A program made the translations under genes and the position numbers. The notes under the pieces were generated by a model. That model was not told the origin of the DNA and made no database searches. It saw nothing but the letters and a program-made list of their open reading frames with translations. From CAZIHO01 sp964538875 (GTDB lineage Bacteria > Pseudomonadota > Gammaproteobacteria > Chromatiales > Chromatiaceae): a DNA stretch of 15,240 nucleotides. Positions within the stretch are counted from its first letter, which is position 1; every line of letters begins with the position of its first letter. Shown piece by piece: positions 1-6,980 of the stretch. The DNA lies in the NCBI GenBank assembly GCA_964538875.1, contig CAZIHO010000087.1, positions 1-15,240 on the forward strand. Reading direction: 5' to 3'.

Positions 1-1497
1 CGGGGCCGGCGCGGCCGGCGCCGCGCCGGCCGCCACCAGGGGAAGTTCCAGATGGACTCCCTGGCTGCTCCCCGCATGGCTGAGCAATTCCAGACGGCCG
101 CCCATCAGCTCCACCAGCCCTTTCGCCAGTACCAATTCCAATCCGTTGCCGCGCCCGCGAGTCGCGCCCAACTGGGCGAAGGGAACAAACAGCTTGGCCT
201 GGGCGTCCGGGGGCAGCTCCGTCCCGGCGGTGATGTCCAGGGTCAGCCGGTCCGCAACGCCCCGCCGGGCGCCGGCTTGCACGCCGACACGGCCTTGACC
301 GGTCCAGTCGATGGCAGCGTCCAGCAGGATGTTCAGGACCCGCATGATTTTGTCTTGATCGCCGATCAGGTAGCGGGGACAGGCCGCCGCATAGTCGAAC
401 CGGAGCGCCACGCCTTTCTCGTTGGCCCGGGGGCTCAACCGATCGACTAGGTCCTTAGCCGCCGCCGCCAAGTCGAACACGCCGTTGCGCAGGGTCCCTT
501 GTCCGGTTTCGAGTAACGCCAGTTCCAGGGCATCGTCGATCAGCGTCAGGAGGCGGCCGCCGCTTTGGTGGATGTTGTCCAGGGTGCCCCGCTGGGCAGC
601 GGGGGTCACCGGGTCGTCCCGCAGCTGGGCGGCGAAACCGAGCACTGCGTTCAAGGGCGAACGCAGATCGTGGCTCAGGTCGCCCAGAAAGCGGCCGTCC
701 AGATAGCCACCGGCAGCGCCCACCGCCGCCGCCAGTCCGGGAGCGCCCCAGCGGCCGTAGGCGCGCCGCGCCGCGCCCTCCAGGGTGTGGGCCAAGAAGC
801 TCATGCCAAGGCGGCGGCAGAGACGCGCCGCCCGGCTAGCGGCCAGGGCTTCCAACTGGGCCATGCGCTCGGAACGGGCCGCTTCCAGGACCTGGTCATA
901 CAGCCGCAGCGCGGTGGTATTGTCGGTCAGGGCCGCCGCCCGGGCGGCTGCCACCAACCGGTTGGGAATTTCGAACCCCTTGCCCCGATCCCGGCGCCAG
1001 GGCTCCAGGTAGGCCCAATCCGCGTCGATTTGGGCCAGGGATTGGTCCCGGTCCAGGTCCGGCACCTGTTCCAGCCCGGAACACCAGGCCAGGATGGCGT
1101 GGAAGTAAAAAATGGGCTGGACCGGGGATGAATCCGGATGCTGAATTGAACGGGCGCCCTGGCGGGCATGGCGCATCGCCAGGGTCAGGTCCCCGGCGTG
1201 GTTGGCCAGCACCAGCTTATAGGTATGGTAATGGGCCAGGGCCCGGTGGTCGTTGCCCAGCCGGGTGAGGTAGACGGCCTCGTCGAACTGGTCATCGTCC
1301 AGACGGGTGGGGGAACGGGTAGCGCCTTGCAGGGCGCGCAGCAGTTGGCGATAGGTGGCCAGGCTAAGTTCCGCCCCGCCACCCGGTGCCGGGTTCAAGT
1401 CCAGGGTGGCCCGCTGAAGTTGCGCCTCCAGTTGACCCAGGTGGGCGCCGGTCTCGAAACTAGCGGCCAGCGTCTCGAAATAGGCTTGCCTGGCCAT
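1..1497 (-). CDS. TPR-like / degenerate sensor histidine kinase, C-terminus beyond window
   Basis: Reading leftward from an ATG at 1497 gives 499 residues with no stop before the window edge. An in-frame TAA at 1597-1599 and no other ATG after it fix the start region; no clear Shine-Dalgarno is visible. Residues 1 to about 255 resemble the helical TPR-like part of the large Ser/Thr kinase-AAA ATPase-histidine kinase proteins: FYFHAILA near 130, YDQVLEAAR near 200, and AYGRWGA near 246, each at the expected order and spacing. A DHp helix follows with the H-box SHDLRSPLNAVLGF, His at 276. The catalytic domain keeps its F-box (KLFVPF, 435-440) but its nucleotide-binding boxes are altered: N-box Asn is Ala394, the G1 DxGxG reads TAGTE (423-427), and G2 reads GNGLEL (450-455). 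An Ala/Pro linker at the edge suggests another domain follows. Probably a cytoplasmic phosphotransfer or pseudokinase protein; no membrane segment seen. Partner unknown. Confidence 0.85.
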   Translation of the reverse strand, partial: MARQAYFETLAASFETGAHLGQLEAQLQRATLDLNPAPGGGAELSLATYRQLLRALQGATRSPTRLDDDQFDEAVYLTRLGNDHRALAHYHTYKLVLANHAGDLTLAMRHARQGARSIQHPDSSPVQPIFYFHAILAWCSGLEQVPDLDRDQSLAQIDADWAYLEPWRRDRGKGFEIPNRLVAAARAAALTDNTTALRLYDQVLEAARSERMAQLEALAASRAARLCRRLGMSFLAHTLEGAARRAYGRWGAPGLAAAVGAAGGYLDGRFLGDLSHDLRSPLNAVLGFAAQLRDDPVTPAAQRGTLDNIHQSGGRLLTLIDDALELALLETGQGTLRNGVFDLAAAAKDLVDRLSPRANEKGVALRFDYAAACPRYLIGDQDKIMRVLNILLDAAIDWTGQGRVGVQAGARRGVADRLTLDITAGTELPPDAQAKLFVPFAQLGATRGRGNGLELVLAKGLVELMGGRLELLSHAGSSQGVHLELPLVAAGAAPAAPAP

Positions 1498-1704
1498 CAG
1501 GACCGGTGCGCCGCCAGCCGGCGCCAGCGGATCATTCCCTGGCGGCCAGGACCCTGGTCGCGGCCCTGGCGTGGTGCCCAGGGTGATACATTCCGGTTAG
1601 GTTGACTCATGCATTGGCGCCATCATCGTTACATTCAACCGGAACCGCCAAGGTTGCCGTGACTTGAGTGTATTGGCTTACCCCGAGGAAACAAAGGCCA
1701 GGCC

Positions 1705-1768
1705 GGGTTGGGGTTCCGGGCAGTGGATGGGGCTCGGTCGGCGCCCCGCCGCACCAGAGACCCAACCC
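1705..1768. repeat. nested inverted repeat after the histidine phosphatase gene
   Basis: GGGTTGGG (1705-1712) pairs with CCCAACCC (1761-1768), and inside it GGGGC (1729-1733) pairs with GCCCC (1743-1747) around a 9-base loop. The right outer arm touches the TAG stop of the phosphatase gene. On the minus strand this could act as a transcription end, but no U-tract follows, so it is only a candidate. The rest of 1498-1767 holds no gene that I can support. Confidence 0.3.
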
Positions 1769-2406
1769 TATTCAGGAAATTCATCCAGCGCATCCTCTAG
1801 ATGGCGCCGGTTCGCCCATTCCAGCAGCCGCCAGCCATCCGGCCCCGCCTCAAACCAGTTGATGGCGCCGTTGGGAATCACAAAATCCCGGGGCGCGCTG
1901 AGATCCCGCCCGCTGGCCCGCCGGTAACAGAGATCGAGCACGCCACCGTGGGAAACCAGCAGCAGGGTTTGACCCGGATGGCCGGCGACCAGGGCCTGGA
2001 TGGTGGCGAACATCCGCTCCGCGAACTTCACCAGACTTTCGCCACCGCCGAAATCACACGCCCGGTCCCTGGTCTGGTAGCGGGTACGGAACTCTGGGTA
2101 GCGCGCGGCGATTTCGGCGGCGGTGAGGCCCTGTAGAACCCCGTAGTGCCTTTCCCGCAGGCCAGGTGCCGGCTGGATGGGGAGCCCCAAGCATTCGCCG
2201 ATCAGCCGGGCGGTCTGCCAGGCCCGCTGCAAGTCGCTGGCATGGACGGCCTGGAAGCCATGCCCCGTCAGCCCGGCCCCCAGCGCCAAGGCTTGGCGGC
2301 GACCGGTGGGATTGAGGGGAATGTCCTGATGTCCCTGGATGCGTTTGTCCAGGTTCCAGTCCGTCTCGCCATGCCGGACGATGCACAAGCGGGTGGCTGC
2401 GGGCAT
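1768..2406 (-). CDS. histidine phosphatase family protein (phosphoglycerate-mutase-like)
   Basis: A 212-residue protein of the histidine phosphatase superfamily. The catalytic RHGET motif is at residues 11-15 (His12 is the expected phospho-acceptor), followed by W-N and a TGRRQA segment. A conserved Arg sits in SDLQRAWQTA (Arg61), the acid/base Glu in LRERHYGVLQG (Glu85), and the second His in VSHGGVL (His153). This is a complete catalytic set. Members include cofactor-dependent phosphoglycerate mutases, GpmB-like enzymes, alpha-ribazole phosphatase and phosphosugar phosphatases; the length fits the small phosphatase branch rather than glycolytic GpmA, but the substrate cannot be read from sequence. 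I chose the ATG at 2406, which has GGAACGGGA just before it, over an in-frame ATG at 2427 that lacks a ribosome site. Cytoplasmic. It lies alone between two same-strand genes with gaps of 167 and 270 bases. Confidence 0.9.
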   Translation of the reverse strand: MPAATRLCIVRHGETDWNLDKRIQGHQDIPLNPTGRRQALALGAGLTGHGFQAVHASDLQRAWQTARLIGECLGLPIQPAPGLRERHYGVLQGLTAAEIAARYPEFRTRYQTRDRACDFGGGESLVKFAERMFATIQALVAGHPGQTLLLVSHGGVLDLCYRRASGRDLSAPRDFVIPNGAINWFEAGPDGWRLLEWANRRHLEDALDEFPE

Positions 2407-2554
2407 TCCCGTTCCAGAGATGCACATGGGATTTAAGGAACCATCAGGGACCCTGTGCCGGACATTGGTGCAGGACCCAAGCGTCGTGGCAGCGCCGGGA
2501 GTCCAATCTTGACCCGCGCCAGATCAACTGCCGGCCTTGACCACCGCGCCTCGA

Positions 2555-2572
2555 TCCGGCCCCTGGCCCGGA
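2555..2572 (-). terminator. possible hairpin terminator of the SAP-domain gene
   Basis: TCCGGCC (2555-2561) pairs with GGCCCGGA (2565-2572) with one bulged C and a three-base loop. It begins two bases after the TAA stop of the gene read leftward. No U-run follows, so Rho-independent action is uncertain. Confidence 0.3.
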
Positions 2573-2573
2573 G

Positions 2574-2771
2574 TTAGCTCTTGGCGCCGTTGAAGCAATC
2601 GTCCCGCCAGAGACAGCCGAGTTCACCACAGTTCATGGCCGGACCCTGGCCAAAGCATTCCCTATTGCCTTCCGAGCGCTGAATGGCTTGGATCAGTTCC
2701 GCCTTCTTCATCTTGGCGATCTTGGGGATACCCATGGCTTGCGCCCGCTCCCGAATTTCTTTAACCAGCAT
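2574..2771 (-). CDS. small SAP / Rho N-terminal-like protein with four cysteines
   Basis: A 65-residue protein. Residues 5-32 match the helix-extended loop-helix pattern of SAP and Rho N-terminal domains (IRERAQAMGIP, then KMKKAELIQAIQ), which bind nucleic acid in other proteins. The C-terminal half carries Cys39, Cys48, Cys53 and Cys59 (C-x8-C-x4-C-x5-C) with a Trp in the last interval, a pattern that might bind zinc or an iron-sulfur cluster. The ATG at 2771 is well supported by GGAG eight bases upstream. The next gene to the right is divergent. I recall similar short SAP-like proteins in gammaproteobacteria but know no function. The nucleic-acid and metal roles are inference from fold and Cys spacing; cytoplasmic location is expected because there is no signal peptide. 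Confidence 0.8.
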   Translation of the reverse strand: MLVKEIRERAQAMGIPKIAKMKKAELIQAIQRSEGNRECFGQGPAMNCGELGCLWRDDCFNGAKS

Positions 2772-2975
2772 GCTGTTTTCTCCAAATTAGTACATGACGC
2801 CCGCAGCCAACCGCCGCGAGCGCCTGGATCATCGGCCAGTCCCCAGATGGGCGCGCCCTGGCCGGTTTCCAACCCGGACCCGTGCCGGTCTAAATCAGCC
2901 CGGCGGCCATTGGACATTGGCACCGCCCTAGTGCACCCTTCGCGGGATTCCTTCTCCCCGTCTAGAGAGAATTCC

Positions 2976-3650
2976 ATGCCTGACGCCGCCGATTGGTATC
3001 GAGAATCCAGTCCCACCCACTATCACGACCGGGTTTTTTCCGCCAGCCCGGCGGTGCGGGCGACCCTGGTCCGGGGCCGCGCCCTTAAGCTACAACCCCT
3101 GGTGGCCGCCGACCAAGGGATTTTGGAATATGGCGCCGGCATTTGCTTAAACTTGGCGGGACTCCAGTGCGTCCGGCGGGTCGGTTATGACGTCAGCGGC
3201 TACGGCCGGGACGCCTGCACCGCCGCCGGGGTGGAACTAGTGACGGATCTGGCCGCCCTGGCGGGACAGAGCTTCGCCCAGGTGCTGTGCCATCACGCCC
3301 TGGAGCACGTGCCCCACCCCCTGGAATCCCTGACGCAAATCTGGGACTTACTGCGCCCCGGCGGCCGTCTGCTGCTGTTCGTGCCCTTCGAGCGGGGCCG
3401 GTATTTTCTTCGCCATGATCCCCAGGACGTACACCGGCACCTGTACGCCTGGAATCCCCGCACCCTGGGCAATCTGCTGGACGCGGCGGGCTTTCAGATC
3501 GAACGCATCAGTTTAGGTCCCTACGGCTACGAGCAGCGCCTCGCGCCCCTGGCCCGGTTCGGGTTTGGCGTCTACCAGTTTGGACTCGGGTTGGCGCGCC
3601 TGCTCAAGCCGGTCCAGGAAATCCGCGCCCTGGCGCGCCGGCCCGCCTAG
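2976..3650 (+). CDS. class I SAM-dependent methyltransferase
   Basis: A 224-residue protein. The SAM-binding motif I is ILEYGAG (49-55), followed by an acidic residue at the end of the second strand (Asp72 in GYDVSG). HHALEHVPHP (106-115) and LLRPGGRLLLFVPFE (125-139) are the usual post-motif strands of the Methyltransf_11/23 group. RHDPQDVHRHLYAWNP (146-161) and LLDAAGF complete the fold. The substrate is unknown; this subfamily often modifies sugars, lipids or small metabolites. The frame is open upstream to 2688, but that part has no family similarity and overlaps the divergent SAP gene, so I use the ATG at 2976, preceded by AGAGAG. The stop codon is interleaved with that of maf in a single CTAG. 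The 204 bases upstream contain a GGGCGCGCCC palindrome (2849-2858) but no convincing promoter. Confidence 0.88.
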   Translation: MPDAADWYRESSPTHYHDRVFSASPAVRATLVRGRALKLQPLVAADQGILEYGAGICLNLAGLQCVRRVGYDVSGYGRDACTAAGVELVTDLAALAGQSFAQVLCHHALEHVPHPLESLTQIWDLLRPGGRLLLFVPFERGRYFLRHDPQDVHRHLYAWNPRTLGNLLDAAGFQIERISLGPYGYEQRLAPLARFGFGVYQFGLGLARLLKPVQEIRALARRPA

Positions 3651-4240
3651 CCGCCCGGCGGCGCCAGCCGGGGTAAGCCGGCCTCGGCCAGGAGTTGGGC
3701 CACTTCAAACAGGGGCAGACCCATCACGCCGGAATAGCTGCCGCTCAGTTCCTGGACGAACAAGGCGCCCAAACCTTGAATACCGTAGCCGCCCGCCTTG
3801 TCCGCCGGCTCGCCGGTGTCCCAGTAGGCCCGCGCTTCCGCCTCGCTCAGGGGCCGGAAGCGCACCCGGCTGACGCTCAGGCGATAGCGGGAACCACCGT
3901 CCACCAGGGCCACGCCAGTCAGCACCCGGTGCTCCCGGCCCGCCAGGCTCAGCAACATGGTCAGGGCCTCGGCCCGGTCCCTGGGTTTACCCAGCACCTG
4001 GTCCCCCAGCACCACCGCCGTGTCCGCCCCCAGCACCGGCCCCTGGGCGCCGGCCGCCAACCCCCGGTAGCCCAGTTCCGCCTTGGCCAGCGCCAGGCGG
4101 CGTACATACGCCTCCGGCGTCTCACCGGGCAGGCGGGTTTCGTCCAAATCCAGTTCCAACACCTGGGGAGTCAGTCCCAATTGGGCTAACAGGGCCAGGC
4201 GCCGGGGCGAGCGGGAGGCGAGATACAGGGGCCGGGGCAT
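3647..4240 (-). CDS. maf: Maf / YhdE nucleoside triphosphate pyrophosphatase
   Basis: A 197-residue Maf-family protein that hydrolyses non-canonical or surplus nucleoside triphosphates to the monophosphate and pyrophosphate in the cytoplasm. The signature SRSPRR is at 9-14, the catalytic GADT at 71-74 (Asp73), then GKP at 84-86, EPADKAGGYGIQG in the middle and GSYSGVMGLP near the C-terminus. The overall pattern, including the DKAGGYGIQG form, matches E. coli YhdE (dTTP/UTP pyrophosphatase, with reported activity on modified pyrimidine nucleotides) better than YceF. It starts six bases after the rlmH stop on the same strand and is probably cotranscribed with it. Its stop shares the CTAG at 3647-3650 with the convergent methyltransferase gene. 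Confidence 0.95.
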   Translation of the reverse strand: MPRPLYLASRSPRRLALLAQLGLTPQVLELDLDETRLPGETPEAYVRRLALAKAELGYRGLAAGAQGPVLGADTAVVLGDQVLGKPRDRAEALTMLLSLAGREHRVLTGVALVDGGSRYRLSVSRVRFRPLSEAEARAYWDTGEPADKAGGYGIQGLGALFVQELSGSYSGVMGLPLFEVAQLLAEAGLPRLAPPGG

Positions 4241-4246
4241 GGGCGG

Positions 4247-4717
4247 TCATTCCCGGTGGTAAGGATGCCCGCGCAGCAGGCTCCAGGCACGATAGAGTTG
4301 TTCGGCCAGCAGCACCCGCACCAGGGCGTGGGGGAAGGTCAGGGGCGACAGGGACCAGCGGGCCTCGGCCCGCTCCAGACAGGCGCTGGCCAGACCGTCC
4401 GGCCCCCCCACCAGCAGCGCCAGATCCCGGCCTTGGGCGAGCCAGTCCCCCAGTTTGCGGGCCAGATCGGCAGTGGACCAGGCTTGACCGGCCAGGTCCA
4501 GCGCCAGCACCCGGCTGCCGGCCGGAATCGCTTGCAGCATCCGTTGGCCTTCGCTGGCGATGGCCCGGGCCGGATCCTGACCCTTGCCGCGCCGGCCCAG
4601 GGGAATTTCCGCCAATTCCAACCGGCATTCCGGCGGCAGGCGCCGGGCATAGTCCTGAAAACCGGCCGCAACCCAGGCTGGGGGCCGGGTTCCCGCGCCG
4701 ATCAGCAGAATACGCAC
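4247..4717 (-). CDS. rlmH: 23S rRNA pseudouridine-1915 N3-methyltransferase RlmH
   Basis: A 156-residue SPOUT methyltransferase. RlmH methylates N3 of pseudouridine 1915 in helix 69 of 23S rRNA, at the subunit interface, using SAM. The protein matches the E. coli enzyme in length and along its whole chain: GTRPPAWV near the start, EIPLGRRGKG (37-46), the SAM-loop LLVGGPDGL (101-109), SLSPLTFPHALVRVLLAEQLYRAW and the C-terminal HPYHRE. The start codon is GTG (4715-4717); there is no stronger start in frame. It lies 12 bases after the stop of the 72-aa protein and six bases before maf, so the three genes form an operon. The usual partner rsfS is not upstream here. Confidence 0.97.
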   Translation of the reverse strand: MRILLIGAGTRPPAWVAAGFQDYARRLPPECRLELAEIPLGRRGKGQDPARAIASEGQRMLQAIPAGSRVLALDLAGQAWSTADLARKLGDWLAQGRDLALLVGGPDGLASACLERAEARWSLSPLTFPHALVRVLLAEQLYRAWSLLRGHPYHRE

Positions 4718-4729
4718 CGGCGAACCGGA

Positions 4730-4948
4730 CTAGTCCAGGGACGGCCCCAGGACAAAGTCCAGCACCTCGAATCCCCGCGCCTCCAGGGTTTCCACGATTT
4801 CTTCCCAGCGACAGCCAGTGGCACACTCGGCTTCGGCGATGAGGCCGGTGACGTGCCGGAACGCCTCCTGGCGCTCATAGTCGTAGGGGACTCGAATCAA
4901 CCGGATACGCTCCGGATCAGTGCTCGGCAGGATCATGAGTTGGGACAT
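4730..4948 (-). CDS. unrecognised 72-residue protein, first gene of the rlmH-maf operon
   Basis: A 72-residue acidic, soluble-looking protein that I do not recognise with confidence. It begins MSQLMILPSTDPERIRLIRV, continues with a likely amphipathic helix (YERQEAFRHVTGLIAEAE), a second helix containing CRWEEIVETLEARGF and a final hydrophobic strand (VLDFVLGPSLD). This looks like a small alpha/beta or helical-hairpin fold. The frame stays open to 5044, but the ATG at 4948 is preceded by GAGGAG at good spacing, while the longer version adds a basic segment without a ribosome site. Tight linkage to rlmH suggests a role in translation or ribosome maturation, but that rests on neighbourhood alone. 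Coding quality is good: neat stop, normal codon use, strong ribosome site. Confidence 0.8.
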   Translation of the reverse strand: MSQLMILPSTDPERIRLIRVPYDYERQEAFRHVTGLIAEAECATGCRWEEIVETLEARGFEVLDFVLGPSLD

Positions 4949-5096
4949 GCCTTGGTCTCCTCGACAATGGGAGCACACCTTACCACGAGCCAAGCCCAGT
5001 TTCATGGGCCTGCTGGCCTGGGTGGGAACGGTTAGTCTCTTCATTTACAGCGCCCTCTGATACCCTTGCCAGATTGACCAAGGGGATGAACCGTAG

Positions 5097-6293
5097 ATGA
5101 CCTATGCACCGCTGCGATTGAAGAAGGACCAGGAGCGCCGCCTCGAAGCGGGCCACCTATGGGTATACAGCAACGAGGTGGATACGGAAACGACCCCCTT
5201 GCGCAACCTGACCCCCGGCGAGCCGGTGGAGATTCTCAGCAGCCGGGACCGCTGGATGGGCTACGGCTACGTCAATCCCAACTCCCTGTTGTGCGCCCGC
5301 CTGATGAGCCGCCAGCGCAAGGCACTGGTGGACGAGAATTTGATCCGGACCCGCATCCAATCGGCGCTGACACTGCGGGAACGCATCTATCCGGCCCCCT
5401 TTTACCGGCTGGTGTTCGGCGAGGCGGACGGATTGCCGGGCTTGGTGGTGGACCGCTACGGGGACGTACTGGCCCTGCAAATCACCACCGCCGGCATGGA
5501 CCGGCTACGAGACTCGGTGGTAGCGGCCCTGGAATCCCTGTTGCAACCCAAGGGCATCCTGCTCCGCAACGATACCCAGATGCGGGTTCTGGAAGGGCTG
5601 CCGGAAGAGGTCTCCATCCTGCGGGGCGAGGTGCCGGATCAGGTGGAGATCCAGGAACTGGGCGCCCGCTTCCTGGTGTCCCCCAAGAACGGCCAGAAAA
5701 CCGGCTGGTTCTACGACCAGACCGATAACCGGGCGCGCCTGCGCCGCTACCTGAAGGGGGGGCGGGTACTGGATGTCTGCTCCTACCTGGGCGGCTGGGG
5801 CATTCAAGCGGCCCTATGGGGCGCCGAGGAAGTAATCGGCCTGGATCTGTCGGCGCCGGCCCTGGATGGCATGGCGGAAAATGCCGCCCTGAACGGTTGC
5901 GGCGACCGGGTGCGGGGCATCCGGGGGGACGCCTTCGAGGAGTTGCGCCAGTTGGCGGCCGCCCAGGAGCGCTTTGACTTGGTGATCCTGGATCCACCCG
6001 CCTTCATCAAGCGGCGCAAGGACCTGGACCGGGGTGTCGATGCCTATCTGCGCCTCAACCGCCTTGGATTGCAACTGCTTCGCCCGGAAGGCCTGTTGGT
6101 CACCTCATCCTGCTCCTTCCACCTGCCCAAGTTTCTGTTCTTGCGCACCGTGCAAAAGGCGGCCGTCCTGCAAAATCGCCACCTCCAGTTGTTGGAGGCG
6201 GGCCAGCAATCCGCCGACCACCCGGTCCATCCGGCCATCGACGAGACTTCCTACCTCAAGACGCTGTTCCTACGGGTCACCAACGCGACCTGA
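5097..6293 (+). CDS. rlmI: class I SAM-dependent rRNA methyltransferase, RlmI family
   Basis: A 398-residue protein with the three-part layout of RlmI, which makes 5-methylcytosine at 1962 of 23S rRNA. Residues 1 to about 75 form a PUA-type RNA-binding domain (RLKKDQERRLEAGHLWVYSN). A central domain carries FGEADGLPGLVVDRYGD. The Rossmann methyltransferase domain has GWFYDQTDNRARLR, motif I GRVLDVCSYLGGW (222-234), DPPAF at 299-303 (motif IV) and TSSCSFH with a catalytic-type Cys339 (motif VI). All expected residues are present. The ATG at 5097 follows AAGGGG at about 11 bases. It is divergent from the rlmH operon, so the 148-base gap 4949-5096 should hold promoters for both, though I saw no clear hexamer pair. 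It converges on the XRE gene. Assignment to RlmI rather than a close paralogue is by overall pattern only. Confidence 0.92.
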   Translation: MTYAPLRLKKDQERRLEAGHLWVYSNEVDTETTPLRNLTPGEPVEILSSRDRWMGYGYVNPNSLLCARLMSRQRKALVDENLIRTRIQSALTLRERIYPAPFYRLVFGEADGLPGLVVDRYGDVLALQITTAGMDRLRDSVVAALESLLQPKGILLRNDTQMRVLEGLPEEVSILRGEVPDQVEIQELGARFLVSPKNGQKTGWFYDQTDNRARLRRYLKGGRVLDVCSYLGGWGIQAALWGAEEVIGLDLSAPALDGMAENAALNGCGDRVRGIRGDAFEELRQLAAAQERFDLVILDPPAFIKRRKDLDRGVDAYLRLNRLGLQLLRPEGLLVTSSCSFHLPKFLFLRTVQKAAVLQNRHLQLLEAGQQSADHPVHPAIDETSYLKTLFLRVTNAT

Positions 6294-6386
6294 TCCGTCC
6301 CTAAGCGGGGGAAACTCACCGGACGGGCTGCGCGGACGGCGCCGGGACCGTGCGTCCATGATGGGAGAGTCCCTGGGTAGCGGATC

Positions 6387-6734
6387 TCAGCGGCTGCGGT
6401 CCTTGGTCAAGCGCAGGATTTCGTCCCGGAGCCGAACCCTGGACGCCTCCGGTAACTGCTGCCAAGCTTCGGCGATTTGGATAGCCTCGGCGGACAAAAA
6501 GGATGATCGATCGCCGAACATCAACCAGGCCGGGTTCACGTCCAGCACGCGGGCGATCTCGTCGATCTTGCGGGGCCGCAAACTCTTGCCGTTTTCGATT
6601 TTCTGAATCACTGCCTGGTTGGTGCCGGCTTTCACGGCCAACTCTTCCTGAGTCCAGCCCTTCTCGCGGCGCTTGCGGCGCAAGCGGGCTCCCAAGGAAT
6701 CCATATAACGATGCTGATACAGTTGTGCGTTCAT
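6387..6734 (-). CDS. XRE-family transcriptional regulator
   Basis: A 115-residue DNA-binding protein. Residues 15 to 72 form a Cro/C1-type helix-turn-helix: LGARLRRKRREKGWTQEELA, then VKAGTNQAVIQKIENGKSLRP with the recognition helix near 38-46, and IDEIARVLDVNPAWLMFG. The 40-residue tail (AIQIAEAWQQLPEASRVRLRDEILRL) looks helical and may serve in dimerisation, as in small phage-type repressors of this size. The ATG at 6734 is preferred; a second at 6704 has no ribosome site. It converges on rlmI and has no same-strand partner directly downstream. A -10-like TATAGT at 6788-6783 and an inverted-repeat cluster at 6807-6830 in front of the gene suggest autoregulation. Whether it is a phage remnant or a core regulator cannot be told; there are no phage genes nearby. 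Confidence 0.92.
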   Translation of the reverse strand: MNAQLYQHRYMDSLGARLRRKRREKGWTQEELAVKAGTNQAVIQKIENGKSLRPRKIDEIARVLDVNPAWLMFGDRSSFLSAEAIQIAEAWQQLPEASRVRLRDEILRLTKDRSR

Positions 6735-6782
6735 ACCCTAGTTCTCTACCCCGGTTGGCGGTACAGGCGTTGTCCTTCCGCC

Positions 6783-6830
6783 ACTATAACGGCCCCCGCG
6801 ACGGGATCTTGACCAAGAAAAATTCTTGAC
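6783..6830 (-). promoter_or_regulatory. candidate promoter and operator of the XRE gene
   Basis: Read on the minus strand, TATAGT (6788-6783) lies about 50 bases before the start codon, and the position 17 bases further upstream (6811-6806) falls inside an inverted-repeat cluster. On the plus strand the cluster is TCTTGAC (6807-6813), then the perfect inverted repeat CAAGAA-AAA-TTCTTG (6814-6828), which itself contains a second TCTTGAC (6824-6830). The element TCTTG/CAAGA therefore appears three times in 24 bases, typical of a dimeric regulator site. The -35 match is poor. Binding by the adjacent XRE protein is inference. Confidence 0.45.
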
Positions 6831-6980
6831 TCGCGGTGCCAATGAATCCTGGCCTCGGGGACCCTAGGGAAGATAGTTTCTGACAGACAGGCGCGGTGAA
6901 CTCCGGCGCAGACGGACGGGACAAGAATCCGGGGCTAGGCGGTACCGGGGAATGGAGCGGGAGCTTGGGCTTGCGTCACC

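Noticed and set aside
1..40. GC-rich repeat-like tract at the left edge
   Set aside because: It is explained by Ala/Pro codons of the linker in the minus-strand gene rather than by a DNA repeat element.
52..1605. Several plus-strand open frames of 87-188 codons across the first 1.6 kb
   Set aside because: They are shadows of the minus-strand kinase gene; their translations are low-complexity, rich in Gly, Gln, Pro or Arg, without any family motif, while the opposite strand gives a clear H-box and F-box.
2688..2975. N-terminal extension of the methyltransferase frame
   Set aside because: It overlaps the divergent SAP gene, has no family similarity and lacks a ribosome site; the ATG at 2976 gives the normal family start.
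6294..6386. Terminator between convergent rlmI and the XRE gene
   Set aside because: Only short competing stems (GGACG/CGTCC, ACGG/CCGT around 6335-6358) are present, with no U-tract on either strand.
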